Of a stretch of 64,000 nt of DNA, positions 46,283 to 55,760 are shown piece after piece. The notes under the pieces were generated by a model. That model was not told the origin of the DNA and ran no database searches. It worked only from the letters and a program-made list of their open reading frames with translations. The DNA comes from Devosia sp. Root635 (GTDB lineage: Bacteria > Pseudomonadota > Alphaproteobacteria > Rhizobiales > Devosiaceae): NCBI RefSeq assembly GCF_001427605.1, contig NZ_LMGZ01000001.1, forward strand, positions 182,281 through 246,280. Direction: 5' to 3'. A program made the position numbers and the translations under genes. The stretch's first letter is position 1, and each line of letters starts with the position of its first letter.

Positions 46283-48391
46283 CTACTCCCAGCTCAACTG
46301 GACCACTTCCATGGTTTCCAGCCCCGGCACATCCACCACGGCGCGCCCATCCACAAGGTCGAACGGCACATCGCGGCCGGCGACCAGCAGCCGCGCCTTG
46401 CCGACGCGCCGCCCCCCTGGCACCTCAATCGTGACTTTTAGCTGGCCGACCGGCCAGGTCTCGCGCAAGGGGCCCTTCATCATCATCGGATTGGTGAGGT
46501 TGAGCAGGCACAGCGCCCTGCCCTCGTCACCGTCATGCAAGGCGATATCGAAGACGCCGCGCCCCTCGATCTCTATTTGCGGCGCCTTGCCCAAAGCCCA
46601 TTTGACGGCATTGGCGATCAGCCGCCCCTGGTCGGGCGCCAGATAGGTCCAGAACACCTCGCCGATATTCCACGGCACATAGACCACGCGACCGCCCGCC
46701 GCGGTGCTGCGCGCCACAACGCCCGCGCCCTGGGGCGGCAGGCGCGGATAGACTTCCTCCATCGGCAGGTCGGGGAAGTCAGGCACGGTCAGGAAGGGCA
46801 GGTCAACATCGACCATGGGTTCGACCGCAATAAGCTGCGTACCCCCGATGATGCGCTGCGCCGTGCCAAAGCCCTCATTGATCGGGTGGAGGCCATTGAG
46901 CGCGACATAGCTGTTGCGCACCCCGCTGCGCGGCGGGCTGGTCATGGTGACGCCGAAGACATCGGCAAGGCCGAAATCGGCGCGGGCCTTGCCCTTCTCG
47001 TCGTAGAGCGAGGTTTCATGCGCCGCAACGACACTGCCGCCGGCAGCGACATAGTCGCGGATGGCCTGGCACTGGGCATCGGACAGGTAGGTGGCATTGG
47101 CCAGGATCACCAGCTTGAAGCGCCCGAGCGCTTCGGCACTCATCACCTGATCGGAGAGAAATTCGAAGGGCAGCCGCGCCTCGACCAGCGCCTGGTAGAC
47201 GCCCAGGTCGTTGAGCTCGGCGAGATGCCGCTTCTCCGGCGCCCAATGGCGCAGGGTGGTGGCCGGGTCGATGACGGCGATTTCGGCGGTCGGCTGCATC
47301 TGGCCGAGCACCGGCTCCAGATCGGCATGGAGATTGAAGGAGTCCACCACCGGCTCGACCCAGCGGTCGTCGGGAATGCAGGCGTTGAACTTGGTGAACC
47401 AGGGGAACAGGCCCTGGGTGATGCCGGCATGCACCCATTGCTCGATTTCGGGACCGGTCTGCACCGAATCCTTCCAGCGCGGCTCCTCCTCCGGTCCGAT
47501 CGAAGTGATGAGGCCTACGGGGCGATCGCGGAAGGTGGCGCGGATGCGCTTTCCGTTGCGGCCGGCCGACCAGCCCAGCTCCACATTGCGGCGGCCCTGG
47601 TGGTCGACGAACAGGATGGGGCAATGCTTCTGGATGACCGACAGGTCGAATTCCATCAGCGACGATCCGCTCATATTCGGAATGAAGCTGGCATGGGGGC
47701 GCACGGCTTTGACCGCGTCGTCCCAATGGGCCACGAGGCGGGTGAGCACGGTGCGGCGCCAGGCTGCCCAGGCCTGCCACACCGGATCGGCGGCATTGCT
47801 GCCCTCGGGCAGGTCATGGCCGGTCGCTTCCCGGAAATTATCCTCGCAGGCCTGGCAATAGCAGACGCCATGACCCTGCCAACGGTTTCCGAACAGGGCG
47901 TCGATGTCGTATTTTTCGGCGATCTCGACGATCACCTGGGTTATGAAATCGAAATTGTAGCTCGAATAGGCACAGGTGACGTAGATGCCCGGCAAAGCCC
48001 AGTGCTCGCGCGGCTTCCGATCCCTGGTCAGCGATACCCATTCGGGATGCGCCTCGGCGGCGTCGGCATGGATGGCGTGGGGGTCGACGCGGGCCATAAC
48101 ATGCATGTCGAGCTTGCGCGCCTCATCGACCAGCGTGCCGAACGGGTCGGTATCACCCAGATATTTCGAGACGTAATGCAGGGGAATTTCGCTGGGATAA
48201 TAGGCGATATAGCCGCCCGCCGACAGACAGAGGGCATTGGATCGCGTGCGCTTGAACACATCGACCCAGAAGGCCGGATCGTAGCGCTGCGGATCGTCCT
48301 CGACGAAGGTGAGCTGGGTCCAGCGCGTCGCCGTCTTGTACCAGTCTTGAGTACGCAATTGGGCTTCTGGTCGGTCTTCGAGCTTGAGCAT
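46283..48391 (-). CDS. Beta-galactosidase-like (GH42-type) glycosidase
   Basis: 702-aa cytoplasmic protein with no signal peptide. The N-terminal ~380 residues look like a TIM-barrel glycosidase domain (CYCQACEDNFREATG), followed by a class-I glutamine-amidotransferase-like beta-galactosidase trimerisation domain (~420-610; DYVAAGGSVVAAHETSLYD) and a C-terminal beta-domain. Such GH42-like proteins cleave unusual glycosides; catalytic Glu residues could not be assigned with certainty. The start at 48391 (MLKLEDRPEAQL) lacks a clear Shine-Dalgarno. It follows a terminator-like hairpin after the binding-protein gene. Confidence 0.8.
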   Translation of the reverse strand: MLKLEDRPEAQLRTQDWYKTATRWTQLTFVEDDPQRYDPAFWVDVFKRTRSNALCLSAGGYIAYYPSEIPLHYVSKYLGDTDPFGTLVDEARKLDMHVMARVDPHAIHADAAEAHPEWVSLTRDRKPREHWALPGIYVTCAYSSYNFDFITQVIVEIAEKYDIDALFGNRWQGHGVCYCQACEDNFREATGHDLPEGSNAADPVWQAWAAWRRTVLTRLVAHWDDAVKAVRPHASFIPNMSGSSLMEFDLSVIQKHCPILFVDHQGRRNVELGWSAGRNGKRIRATFRDRPVGLITSIGPEEEPRWKDSVQTGPEIEQWVHAGITQGLFPWFTKFNACIPDDRWVEPVVDSFNLHADLEPVLGQMQPTAEIAVIDPATTLRHWAPEKRHLAELNDLGVYQALVEARLPFEFLSDQVMSAEALGRFKLVILANATYLSDAQCQAIRDYVAAGGSVVAAHETSLYDEKGKARADFGLADVFGVTMTSPPRSGVRNSYVALNGLHPINEGFGTAQRIIGGTQLIAVEPMVDVDLPFLTVPDFPDLPMEEVYPRLPPQGAGVVARSTAAGGRVVYVPWNIGEVFWTYLAPDQGRLIANAVKWALGKAPQIEIEGRGVFDIALHDGDEGRALCLLNLTNPMMMKGPLRETWPVGQLKVTIEVPGGRRVGKARLLVAGRDVPFDLVDGRAVVDVPGLETMEVVQLSWE

Positions 48392-48421
48392 CGGGGCGTC
48401 CGGGTCTTGGCGTGAGAAAAT

Positions 48422-48452
48422 CACGCCGGCGACGACAGGCGTCGCCGGCGTG
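48422..48452 (-). terminator. Hairpin after the binding-protein gene (attenuator or stabiliser)
   Basis: Perfect 13-bp stem CACGCCGGCGACG/CGTCGCCGGCGTG with a 5-nt loop, followed on the minus strand by ATTTTCTC. Sits between the binding-protein and glycosidase genes. Such partial terminators are common where the binding protein must exceed the membrane parts. Confidence 0.7.
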
Positions 48453-48473
48453 CAGTGCTGACATTGGGAGGGG

Positions 48474-50402
48474 TCAGCTGATGTAATATTGTTCCGGGTT
48501 GGTCGGCGCCGGCGTCGGGTAACCCCAGGAATTGGGCATGGACTTGGCCATGTTGTGGATGCGGTTGGCGACGATGCCGTAGCCATTGAGCGGCAGGGTC
48601 ACCCCGAAGACGTAGAACTGATCGGCGGCGATCTGGAGGATTTGCGCCATCAATTCCTGCTGGCGGGCCTGGTCGCCGGTCTGGCGCAGTTCATCGTAAA
48701 GCGCGAACTGCTGCTGGGTGGCGGCAGGCGGCTCGACCGCATCGGGCGAGGTCGGGTCATTGTACCAGATCTGCCAGCCCTTGGCGTACATGGCCTCGGT
48801 GGTATTGGGGAAGAAGTAGCGCGGGTCGAGAATGGCCGCGATGCCGCCATTGCCGCCGAACTTGTGCACCGTGGCGTCATATTCCCCGCCCTGGCGCACC
48901 CGCACTTCCCAGAGCGAGCGGTCCATCGTGCGCATCTGGGTGTCGATGCCCGCAGCACGCAGCATGGGCAGCACGAGCTGGAAGGAATCGACGAATGTCG
49001 TACGCACCTGGTCGATCTCGAAGATGATGGTGAGGCGCTTGCCGTCCTCCATCAGCCGGTAGCCCTCGCCATCCTTGTTGGGCAGGATGGTGTCGAGCAG
49101 CTCATTGGCCTTGGCCAGGTCGAACTCGGTATATTGGGTCGCCAATTGCTCGTTATAGAGCGGGTCCTCGGGGCGGATGGCCGGCTGGGCCGGCGCGCCC
49201 TGGCCGATGAAAACCGTATCGATCACCGCCTGCCGGTCGATGGCATGGGAGAGGGCGATGCGGAAATCCTTGTTCTGGAACAGGGCGCGCTTGACCGGAT
49301 CGACATGGGTCAGGTTGAGCTGGAACACCATCTCGTTGGGTTCGGTGGAGGTGGTGGTGTAGAAGTCGTAGCCACCGGCCTGCTTGCCATCGAACAGCAC
49401 GGCGCGGTTGGCCGGCGTGCAGATCCACTGGTCGATCACGTCGATCTCGCCCTGCAGCGCCTTCAGCAGCAGCACCTCGTTGTCGGCCGCCACCGCATAG
49501 GTGAGCCGGTCGATATAGGGGAGCTGGTTGCCGTCGGTATCGACCTTGAAATAGTAGGGGTTGCGCTCGGCGATCGAATATTCGGCGGATTCCCCGATGG
49601 GCTGGGTGATCTTCCAGCCGTAGAGGGTCGGCATGTCCTTGTTCTTGAAGATTTCGCCATCCACGGCGATGCCGCTCTTGATCTGGAACAGTTGTACCCA
49701 GCCGGTCATGCCCTGGTCGGTCGCCAGCTTGTCGGCATCGGGATTATACTTGATGTGGAATTGCTCGAGGTAGTGGCGCGGCACCCGCGTCGAGCGGTCG
49801 TCATTGGCCCAGGCCAGGCGCAGCGGCAGCAGCCCATTGGATTCGGGGAAGACGATGCGGAAGGTGGTCGCGTCCACCTTCTCGAACTTGGCGGTGCGGC
49901 CATCGAGCGTGCGCAGAGGCGTCGGCGGGCTGACGGTCAGCTCCTCGTTGAGCAGCACATCCTCGTAGAAGAACATGATGTCATCGGTGGTGAAGGGCTG
50001 GCCATCGGACCATTTGTGGCCCTCGCGCAGCTTGAAGGTGTAGACGGATGCATCCTCGTTAGCCTCGAAGCTCTCGGCGACGTTGGGGATGACGCCGGTC
50101 CAGTCGGGTGTGTAGCGCACCAGCGGCTCGTAGCCCTGGTAGCGATGCATCATGTTGAGCGACCCGCCACCGACCAGCGCGGCGCGCAGGTCGCCGCCAT
50201 AGGTGCCGACGCTCTCCAGCGGCTGGACAACCATGGGGTTGACCGGCAGGCGCTCGGCGACCGGCGGCAGGGTGCCGGCCGCTACCGCTTCGGCCAAAGC
50301 CGGAGCCTCCTTGAGCCCGGACTGGGCGAAAGTCGGAATGGCCGGCAGGACCATGGCCGCACCGGTGGCGGCCAGAAATGCTCTGCGACTGATAAGGGTC
50401 AT
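48474..50402 (-). CDS. ABC transporter substrate-binding protein (SBP family 5, Tat-exported)
   Basis: 642-aa periplasmic protein. The N-terminal SRRAFLAATGA is a twin-arginine (Tat) signal. SBP_bac_5 features include GHKWSDGQPFTTDD and RIALSHAIDRQAVIDTVF. Size is larger than typical 540-aa DppA proteins. Start ATG has GGAGGA in front. First gene of the ten-gene operon, divergent from lacI-type regulator. Confidence 0.92.
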   Translation of the reverse strand: MTLISRRAFLAATGAAMVLPAIPTFAQSGLKEAPALAEAVAAGTLPPVAERLPVNPMVVQPLESVGTYGGDLRAALVGGGSLNMMHRYQGYEPLVRYTPDWTGVIPNVAESFEANEDASVYTFKLREGHKWSDGQPFTTDDIMFFYEDVLLNEELTVSPPTPLRTLDGRTAKFEKVDATTFRIVFPESNGLLPLRLAWANDDRSTRVPRHYLEQFHIKYNPDADKLATDQGMTGWVQLFQIKSGIAVDGEIFKNKDMPTLYGWKITQPIGESAEYSIAERNPYYFKVDTDGNQLPYIDRLTYAVAADNEVLLLKALQGEIDVIDQWICTPANRAVLFDGKQAGGYDFYTTTSTEPNEMVFQLNLTHVDPVKRALFQNKDFRIALSHAIDRQAVIDTVFIGQGAPAQPAIRPEDPLYNEQLATQYTEFDLAKANELLDTILPNKDGEGYRLMEDGKRLTIIFEIDQVRTTFVDSFQLVLPMLRAAGIDTQMRTMDRSLWEVRVRQGGEYDATVHKFGGNGGIAAILDPRYFFPNTTEAMYAKGWQIWYNDPTSPDAVEPPAATQQQFALYDELRQTGDQARQQELMAQILQIAADQFYVFGVTLPLNGYGIVANRIHNMAKSMPNSWGYPTPAPTNPEQYYIS

Positions 50403-50619
50403 GAATTCCTCCTCCACCCGGACACCTAACGCGGCGCTCTTCGGGCTAACACAAGCCTTTCAAGCGATGATTGTTAGGTCAACATATTTTACAGAAACGT
50501 TTACGGTGTGGATTTCCTATCGTTACCCATTTGATATTACACGACTTAATTGAATTTCCGTACAAAACATTGCGCAAACCGATTGATGTGATAGAACCTA
50601 ACAAAACTACGGTAGGTCG
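50403..50619. promoter_or_regulatory. Divergent regulatory region with LacI-type operator candidate
   Basis: AT-rich region between the binding-protein gene and the LacI regulator. At 50496-50503 is the palindrome AAACGTTT (central CG, typical for LacI-family operators), flanked as CAGAAACGTTTACGG. The 7-mer ACCTAAC or its complement occurs three times (50424-50430, 50474-50480, 50596-50602), which may mark a second regulator site. Confidence 0.55.
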
Positions 50620-51612
50620 ATGAAAAAAGTCACGCTGCAGGATATTGCGGACAATCTGGGCGTCTCCAAGTTCGCCGTATCGCGGGCGCTTGCCGGCAAG
50701 GGTGGCGTCAGCGCCGAAACGCGCGACAGGGTCAACGGCAAGGCGGTGGAACTGGGCTATCTTCGGGCGGTGGACACCGCCGCCAAGCGTCCCGCCATCC
50801 ACATCGTCTTCAACGACCATGACCCGGTGAACAGCGAACTGTGGATGCAGATGCAGAACGGCATCCAGACCGAGGCCTCGGGGTCGGGTTATGAGGTGCA
50901 GATTCACTGGACGCGGCAGGCCGAGCAGGTCGGCAATATCGTCGGGGTCAGTTCCGGCATCGTGCTGGTCGGCCAGCATGAGCCCGAGACGCTGGATACC
51001 GTAAGGCGCTCGGGTAAGCCGGTGGTCCGCCTGGGCTGGGTGCAGCCGCTGGAGCCGGTCGATCAGGTTGCCGGCGCCGATCATGAGGCTGGCAATGCCA
51101 TCGGCCAGTATCTGCTGGCCAAGGGGCACCGCCGCATCGGCTTTGTGCACGGCGCACGGGTGCTGCGCGGCCGCATGGAGCGCCTGTTCGGGCTGCGGGA
51201 GGCGCTGCTGCCGCAGGACGATGCCAGCGTCTGCGAGGTGCAATACGAGGACGAGGGCTTTACCGGCGCTTTCCTCGCGCTCAAGGCGGAGGGCGAAATG
51301 CCCACGGCCCTGTTCTGCTCGCATGACGGGCTGGGCGTGCATGTCATCTCTGAACTGCACCGGATGGGTTACCGGGTTCCCGAGGATATATCGGTTGTCG
51401 GCTACGGGGATTTCGCCGCCGCCCGCCAGATCTCGCCCATGCTCACCACCGTCCGGCTTCCGGGCGCCGATATGGGCGCCGCCGCGTTTCGTTTGCTGGT
51501 CGAGCGGATCAACAGCGGCAAGCATCAATTGCCGCCGCAGCGGGTCATGCTGGTGCCGGAGCTCGTGGAACGCGCCTCGGTGGCGACACGGCCTTCGGGC
51601 GCACAGCTTTAG
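50620..51612 (+). CDS. LacI-family transcriptional regulator
   Basis: 330-aa regulator with N-terminal HTH (VTLQDIADNLGVSKFAVSRA) and hinge, then a periplasmic-binding-protein-like sensor domain. Divergent from the sugar operon, with an operator candidate between them; expected to repress it until the sugar or a metabolite is present. Codons are typical of the window. Confidence 0.93.
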   Translation: MKKVTLQDIADNLGVSKFAVSRALAGKGGVSAETRDRVNGKAVELGYLRAVDTAAKRPAIHIVFNDHDPVNSELWMQMQNGIQTEASGSGYEVQIHWTRQAEQVGNIVGVSSGIVLVGQHEPETLDTVRRSGKPVVRLGWVQPLEPVDQVAGADHEAGNAIGQYLLAKGHRRIGFVHGARVLRGRMERLFGLREALLPQDDASVCEVQYEDEGFTGAFLALKAEGEMPTALFCSHDGLGVHVISELHRMGYRVPEDISVVGYGDFAAARQISPMLTTVRLPGADMGAAAFRLLVERINSGKHQLPPQRVMLVPELVERASVATRPSGAQL

Positions 51613-51624
51613 GGCGAGGAAAAT

Positions 51625-51699
<75 letters not shown>

Positions 51700-51876
51700 A
51701 CGTGGCGCGGTTCCTACACGGTTTGCCCAGGCTTCGCAACACGACCGCGACACCGGTAAAAACCCTGCTCTAAGCGCTTGAACGGGACGGCAAGCGCAGC
51801 TATAACCCGCCCCATCGCGACTGGCAGCGCCCGCCCAAACCGGCCCGCTGCCATCAATCCCGAGTCGCGTTCCTGA

Positions 51877-51953
51877 CGGAGTATAGCGCAGCCTGGTAGC
51901 GCACCTGCTTCGGGAGCAGGGGGTCGAGTGTTCGAATCACTCTACTCCGACCA
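51877..51953 (+). tRNA. tRNA-Pro (anticodon CGG)
   Basis: 77-nt tRNA: acceptor CGGAGTA/TACTCCG, anticodon arm CCTGC-TTCGGGA-GCAGG with CGG, T arm GTGTTCGAATCAC, discriminator A and encoded CCA. Followed directly by a terminator. Confidence 0.97.
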
Positions 51954-51958
51954 ATCAA

Positions 51959-51988
51959 CCCCGGCCTCTCGCGAGGTCGGGGTTTTTT
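51959..51988 (+). terminator. Rho-independent terminator of tRNA-Pro
   Basis: 10-bp stem CCCCGGCCTC/GAGGTCGGGG (one G-U pair) with a TCGC loop and six Ts, beginning 5 nt after the CCA end. Confidence 0.93.
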
Positions 51989-52020
51989 ACGCCGACAGGG
52001 TTCGGTGCATCCACGCGAGC

Positions 52021-52036
52021 GCTCCCGAACGGGAAC
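52021..52036. promoter_or_regulatory. Palindromic hipB operator candidate 1
   Basis: GCTCCCGAACGGGAAC, an imperfect palindrome with the same half-sites (CCCG/CGGG) as the site at 52061. Centre-to-centre distance between the two sites is 40 bp, about four helical turns. Confidence 0.65.
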
Positions 52037-52060
52037 ATTATCGGTCAGTGAACGAGCGTC

Positions 52061-52076
52061 GTTCCCGATCGGGAAC
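52061..52076. promoter_or_regulatory. Palindromic hipB operator candidate 2
   Basis: GTTCCCGATCGGGAAC, a perfect 16-bp palindrome 17 nt upstream of the hipB start. Antitoxins of this family autoregulate by binding such palindromes. Confidence 0.72.
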
Positions 52077-52092
52077 ACGGACGCATGCAAGA

Positions 52093-52329
52093 ATGTCGAA
52101 CCAATCAATATCTCGATCAGGACCAATCCGCTCCGGGAGCGAACTGGGCGCGATCATCGCCCTAGCCAGAAAATCACGCGGATATACGCAGCAGGAGTTT
52201 GCAGACATCGCCGGCGTCGGGCGTCGTTTTGTCTCCGACCTTGAGAACGGCAAGGCTACCGTTCAACTCGGGAAACTGCTGCAGGTTCTCACGGCTCTGG
52301 GTCTCGACCTGGAAGTGAAGGCTCGCTGA
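52093..52329 (+). CDS. hipB: HipB-like antitoxin / XRE-family regulator
   Basis: 78-aa protein of the Xre HTH family: LGAIIALARKSRGYTQQEF, then ADIAGVGRRFVSDLENGKAT. Length and C-terminal segment (LLQVLTALGLDLEVKAR) match HipB antitoxins, which neutralise HipA kinases and repress their own operon. ATG at 52093 is chosen because upstream frame content is noncoding. The toxin gene behind it is broken, so this may now be an orphan repressor. Confidence 0.85.
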   Translation: MSNQSISRSGPIRSGSELGAIIALARKSRGYTQQEFADIAGVGRRFVSDLENGKATVQLGKLLQVLTALGLDLEVKAR

Positions 52330-52645
52330 TACACCTTGATGTTCGCCTCGATGGCTTCAAAGAGCCCATCGGCCTGCTGTCGTCGACAGCTACGGGTGCA
52401 ACGACATTCTCCTATGTTCAGGGATATGCGTCGCGGGGGGACGCCTTACCCTCTCGTTGGCGCTTCCGCTGTCCGAAAACCAGTTCGACGATTTCACCAC
52501 CCGCTCCTATTTCGACAATCTGCTGCAGGAACGCGACACGGCGCGGGCGGATATCATTGCCAAGTATCGCCTCTCGAACGACGACCTCGTCGGGATCCTC
52601 TTTTATCCTGGACCGCGAGGCTCCGATGCCGGCGGGAGGCCGGGA
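52326..52645 (+). pseudogene. hipA: hipA toxin remnant (frameshifted and truncated)
   Basis: The first ~40 codons (LDVRLDGFKEPIGLLSSTAT, GATTFSYVQGYA) match the HipA N-terminal subdomain. Near 52435-52440 a run of six Gs marks a frameshift, after which the next frame gives LTLSLALPLSENQFDDF and YFDNLLQERDTARADIIAKY, then LSNDDLVGILF. Similarity stops near 52600, before the kinase domain (normally ~430 aa). No standard start codon precedes it. It is a decayed toxin. Confidence 0.75.
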
Positions 52646-52718
52646 CGCCTTCGTCCGCTAGATCGATTTCCACCGACAGGGCTGGCAGCTTCAGGCGTGT
52701 TGCGGAGCCGTGCCGGCG

Positions 52719-54221
52719 CTACTCTTCCTTGAAGGCCACTTCGCGTGTTTTGCGGATGGCCGGGAGGATCATCAGCAGCAGGCACAATGCGGCAACCGCC
52801 AGCAATGTCGCCGAAATGGGCCGGGTGAGGAAAACCATCGGATCTCCCCTTCCGGTCAGCATGGCGCGGCGCAGGTTCTCCTCCAGCATGGGGCCGAGAA
52901 CCAGGCCCAGCAGCAGGGGCGTCGGCTCGCAATCGAGCTTGATCAGGATGTAGCCGATGACCCCAAACCCGACCAGGACGAGCACGTCGAACGTGCTGTT
53001 GTTGATCGTATAGACGCCGATGCAGCAGAGCGCGACGATCATCGGGAAGAGCAGGCGATAGGGCACCGACAGCATCTTCACCCAGATGCCGATCAGCGGC
53101 AGGTTGAGCACCAGCAGCATGGCATTGCCGATCCACATCGAGGCGATGAGGCCCCAGAACAGCGGCGCTTCGCTGGTGATGATATTGGGGCCGGGCGTCA
53201 CGCCATGCAGAATGAGCGCGCCCACCATCATGGCCATGGTGGCATTGGCGGGAATGCCCAGCGTCAGCAGCGGAATGAACGAGGTCTGGGCGCCGGCATT
53301 GTTGGCGCTTTCGGGCGCGGCCACCCCTTCGATGGCGCCATTGCCGAAGCGTTCGGGCGTGCGCGAGGTGCGCTTTTCCAGCAGATAGGCCGCGAAGGCG
53401 CCGATCGTCGCGCCGCCCCCCGGCAGGATGCCGAGCGCCGAGCCGACCGCCGTGCCGCGCAGCACGGGAAACACGATCTGCCTGAACTCCTTCATGGTCA
53501 GCCACAGCGAATTGACCTTGTTGATCAGGCCAGAGCGGGCTTCTTCGTCCTCGAGATTCTTGCAGATTTCCGCCAGGCCGAAGAGGCCCATGGCAATGGC
53601 GACGAAATCGAAGCCATCCAGCAACTGCACCTGCCCGAAATTCAGCCGCGGCGCGCCGGTATAGATATCCTGGCCCACCAGGCCCAGCAGCACGCCGAGC
53701 ACGATCATCGCCAGCGCCTTGACGACGGAGCCGGACGCCATCGCGATGGAGGCGATAAGCCCCAGTACCATCAGGGAAAAATACTCGGCCGGGCCGAATT
53801 TGAGCGCCACGCTCGCCAGCAGCGGGGCCAGGGTGGCGATGATGAGCGTTGCAACGGTGCCGGCGAAGAACGAGCCGAGGGCGGCGGTGGCCAATGCGGT
53901 GCCGGCCCGCCCTTCCTTGGCCATGCGATGCCCGTCCAGCGCCGTCACCACCGAGGATGCTTCGCCCGGCAGGTTGATGAGAATGGCCGTGGTCGAGCTG
54001 CCATATTGGGCGCCATAAAAGATGCCGGCCAGCATGATCAGCGCCGTTACCGGGTCGAGCCCAAAGGTCATCGGCAGCAGGATGGCGATGGTGGCGACCG
54101 GGCCCAGGCCCGGCAAGACGCCGATCAGCGTGCCGACCAACGTGCCCACGAAGCAGTAAAACAGGTTGTTGAGGCTGAGCGCAGTGGAAAAACCGAGGGC
54201 GAGATCACTGAATAATGTCAT
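52719..54221 (-). CDS. tctA: Tripartite tricarboxylate transporter, large permease TctA
   Basis: 500-aa inner-membrane protein with about 11-12 helices. Family motifs GVLPGLGPVATIAILLP and YGGxxxxIL-like GAQYGSSTTAILINLPGE are present, plus the second copy GILPGGGATIGAF. Shine-Dalgarno AGGAG precedes the start at 54221. Acts with TctB and TctC for carboxylate uptake. Downstream is the hipA remnant. Confidence 0.95.
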   Translation of the reverse strand: MTLFSDLALGFSTALSLNNLFYCFVGTLVGTLIGVLPGLGPVATIAILLPMTFGLDPVTALIMLAGIFYGAQYGSSTTAILINLPGEASSVVTALDGHRMAKEGRAGTALATAALGSFFAGTVATLIIATLAPLLASVALKFGPAEYFSLMVLGLIASIAMASGSVVKALAMIVLGVLLGLVGQDIYTGAPRLNFGQVQLLDGFDFVAIAMGLFGLAEICKNLEDEEARSGLINKVNSLWLTMKEFRQIVFPVLRGTAVGSALGILPGGGATIGAFAAYLLEKRTSRTPERFGNGAIEGVAAPESANNAGAQTSFIPLLTLGIPANATMAMMVGALILHGVTPGPNIITSEAPLFWGLIASMWIGNAMLLVLNLPLIGIWVKMLSVPYRLLFPMIVALCCIGVYTINNSTFDVLVLVGFGVIGYILIKLDCEPTPLLLGLVLGPMLEENLRRAMLTGRGDPMVFLTRPISATLLAVAALCLLLMILPAIRKTREVAFKEE

Positions 54222-54234
54222 GACGAGGCTCCTT

Positions 54235-54705
54235 TCAGCCGAACCAGGAACCGAACATGCGGAAGGACAGCCCCAGCAGCACATGGAAGAGCACCCAGGA
54301 GGCGACCGCCACCGCGAGAGCCAGCAGCAGCCCTTCGACCAGCCGGAAGCGCTGGCTCGCCATGGCCGCGATCAACACCGTGCCGAACACCGCAAGTGGC
54401 AGGCCCAATCCATCGAGGCAGAGTGCGAAGAACAATGCCGCGCCGCAGACCAGGGCGACGCGCGACCAGACGAACCCGGACACGCCGGTTTCCGGTGACG
54501 CCGTGCGGAAGCCGTTGACCACCGACAGCAGGCCGAGCAGGCCAAGCATTCCGGTCAACATCAGCGGAAAATAGCCCGGCCCCATACGCAGCGTCGATCC
54601 CAGGGGCAGGCGGAAGGCGGCATAGCCATAGGTGCCCGCGATCAGCAGGAATATGAGACCTGCCAGCACGTTCTTGTCGCGCAGCAGCACTTCGGTCCGT
54701 GACAT
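54235..54705 (-). CDS. tctB: Tripartite tricarboxylate transporter, small permease TctB
   Basis: 156-aa membrane protein with four predicted helices, typical TctB size and order before tctA. Motif LRMGPGYFPLMLTGMLG is family-typical. Start at 54705 (MSRTEVLLRDK) follows GGGGAGAG. Between tctA and pdxA. Confidence 0.9.
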   Translation of the reverse strand: MSRTEVLLRDKNVLAGLIFLLIAGTYGYAAFRLPLGSTLRMGPGYFPLMLTGMLGLLGLLSVVNGFRTASPETGVSGFVWSRVALVCGAALFFALCLDGLGLPLAVFGTVLIAAMASQRFRLVEGLLLALAVAVASWVLFHVLLGLSFRMFGSWFG

Positions 54706-54736
54706 AGTCTCTCCCCTTGATGCGGTGCCCGCCAAT

Positions 54737-55720
54737 TCAGGCCTGCCGCCCGGCGGCCAGCCGGTCGGCATAGGCCAGAGCGGCCAGCATGTTCACGTGA
54801 TTGACCTTGCCCGTACCGGCAATATCGAAGGCCGTTCCATGATCGACCGAGGTTCGGTCGATCGGCAGGCCCAGCGAAACATTGACCGCCGTATCGAAGG
54901 CCACGAGCTTGATCGGGATGTGCCCCTGGTCGTGATACTGCGCGATCACCAGGTCGAACGCTCCCTGATAGGCGCGATGATAGACCGTATCGGCCGAGAT
55001 CGGCCCGACCACGTCGATATCCTCCGCCTGGCAGATCGCGACGGCCGGCCGCAACTGTTCGTCATCTTCGGTGCCGAACAGGCCGTTTTCGCCGCAATGG
55101 GGATTGATGCCCGCCACGGCGATGCGTGGCCTTGCATGGCCCATGCGCTGCAGATGTTCGTGCCCGGCGCGGATGGTGGCGACCACGCGCTCGGTGCGCG
55201 CCCGCTCGATGGCCCCGCGCAGCGACACATGGGTCGAGACATGGATCACCTTGAGCCGCTCGGAGGCCAGCAGCATGAAGGACGATTTGGCTCCGGTCAG
55301 CGCCGCCAGCATGCCGGTGTGGCCGTCATAGTGATGGCCGGCCGAATTGAGCGCTTCCTTGTTGATCGGTGCCGTCACGATGCCGGCTGCGCGCCCGTCC
55401 TGCGCCATGGCAACGGCGCGCTCGATATAGCGGAAACTGGCCTCGCCGCAGGCCGGGCTCAGCACGCCGAACTGCCCCGGCAGCCCGTCGACGGCCACAT
55501 GCTCCAGCCGGATCGCGTCACCCTCGCCCGTCTCGGACAGGCCGATGGTCACACTACAGGCAGCAAGGGCTCGCGCCAGCGTATCGCGGTCGCCCACCAC
55601 CACATAGCGCGCCCGGTCCGCCGCCGGCTTCTCGGCCAGGGCCTTGACGATCACCTCGGCGCCGACGCCGGATGGGTCGCCCATGGTGATGGCGATGGGC
55701 GCGCGATATGTGTCGGTCAT
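54737..55720 (-). CDS. pdxA2: PdxA2-type 4-phospho-hydroxyacid dehydrogenase
   Basis: 327-aa NAD-dependent oxidative decarboxylase of the PdxA family: [13 protein letters not shown], metal-binding His in HDQGHIPIK and [14 protein letters not shown]. Presence of a DUF1537 kinase gene next door marks PdxA2, known to oxidise 4-phospho-D-threonate or -erythronate to dihydroxyacetone phosphate and CO2, rather than making pyridoxal. Divergent from the kinase. Good Shine-Dalgarno (AAGGAG). Vitamin B6 synthesis cannot be fully excluded. Confidence 0.87.
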   Translation of the reverse strand: MTDTYRAPIAITMGDPSGVGAEVIVKALAEKPAADRARYVVVGDRDTLARALAACSVTIGLSETGEGDAIRLEHVAVDGLPGQFGVLSPACGEASFRYIERAVAMAQDGRAAGIVTAPINKEALNSAGHHYDGHTGMLAALTGAKSSFMLLASERLKVIHVSTHVSLRGAIERARTERVVATIRAGHEHLQRMGHARPRIAVAGINPHCGENGLFGTEDDEQLRPAVAICQAEDIDVVGPISADTVYHRAYQGAFDLVIAQYHDQGHIPIKLVAFDTAVNVSLGLPIDRTSVDHGTAFDIAGTGKVNHVNMLAALAYADRLAAGRQA

Positions 55721-55760
55721 GGTCGTCTCCTTGCGCCCGGTTCTCCCGCATCATCCGCAA

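Noticed and set aside
48489..50429. 646-codon open frame on the plus strand
   Set aside because: Antisense to the SBP family 5 gene, which has a Tat signal and family motifs.
51877..51953. tRNA-Pro as an attachment site of an integrated element
   Set aside because: No integrase and no second copy of the tRNA 3' end was seen downstream; only the hipBA remnant hints at transfer.
52457..52732. 91-codon frame treated as an independent gene
   Set aside because: Its sequence continues the HipA N-terminal subdomain in a shifted frame, so it is part of the hipA pseudogene.
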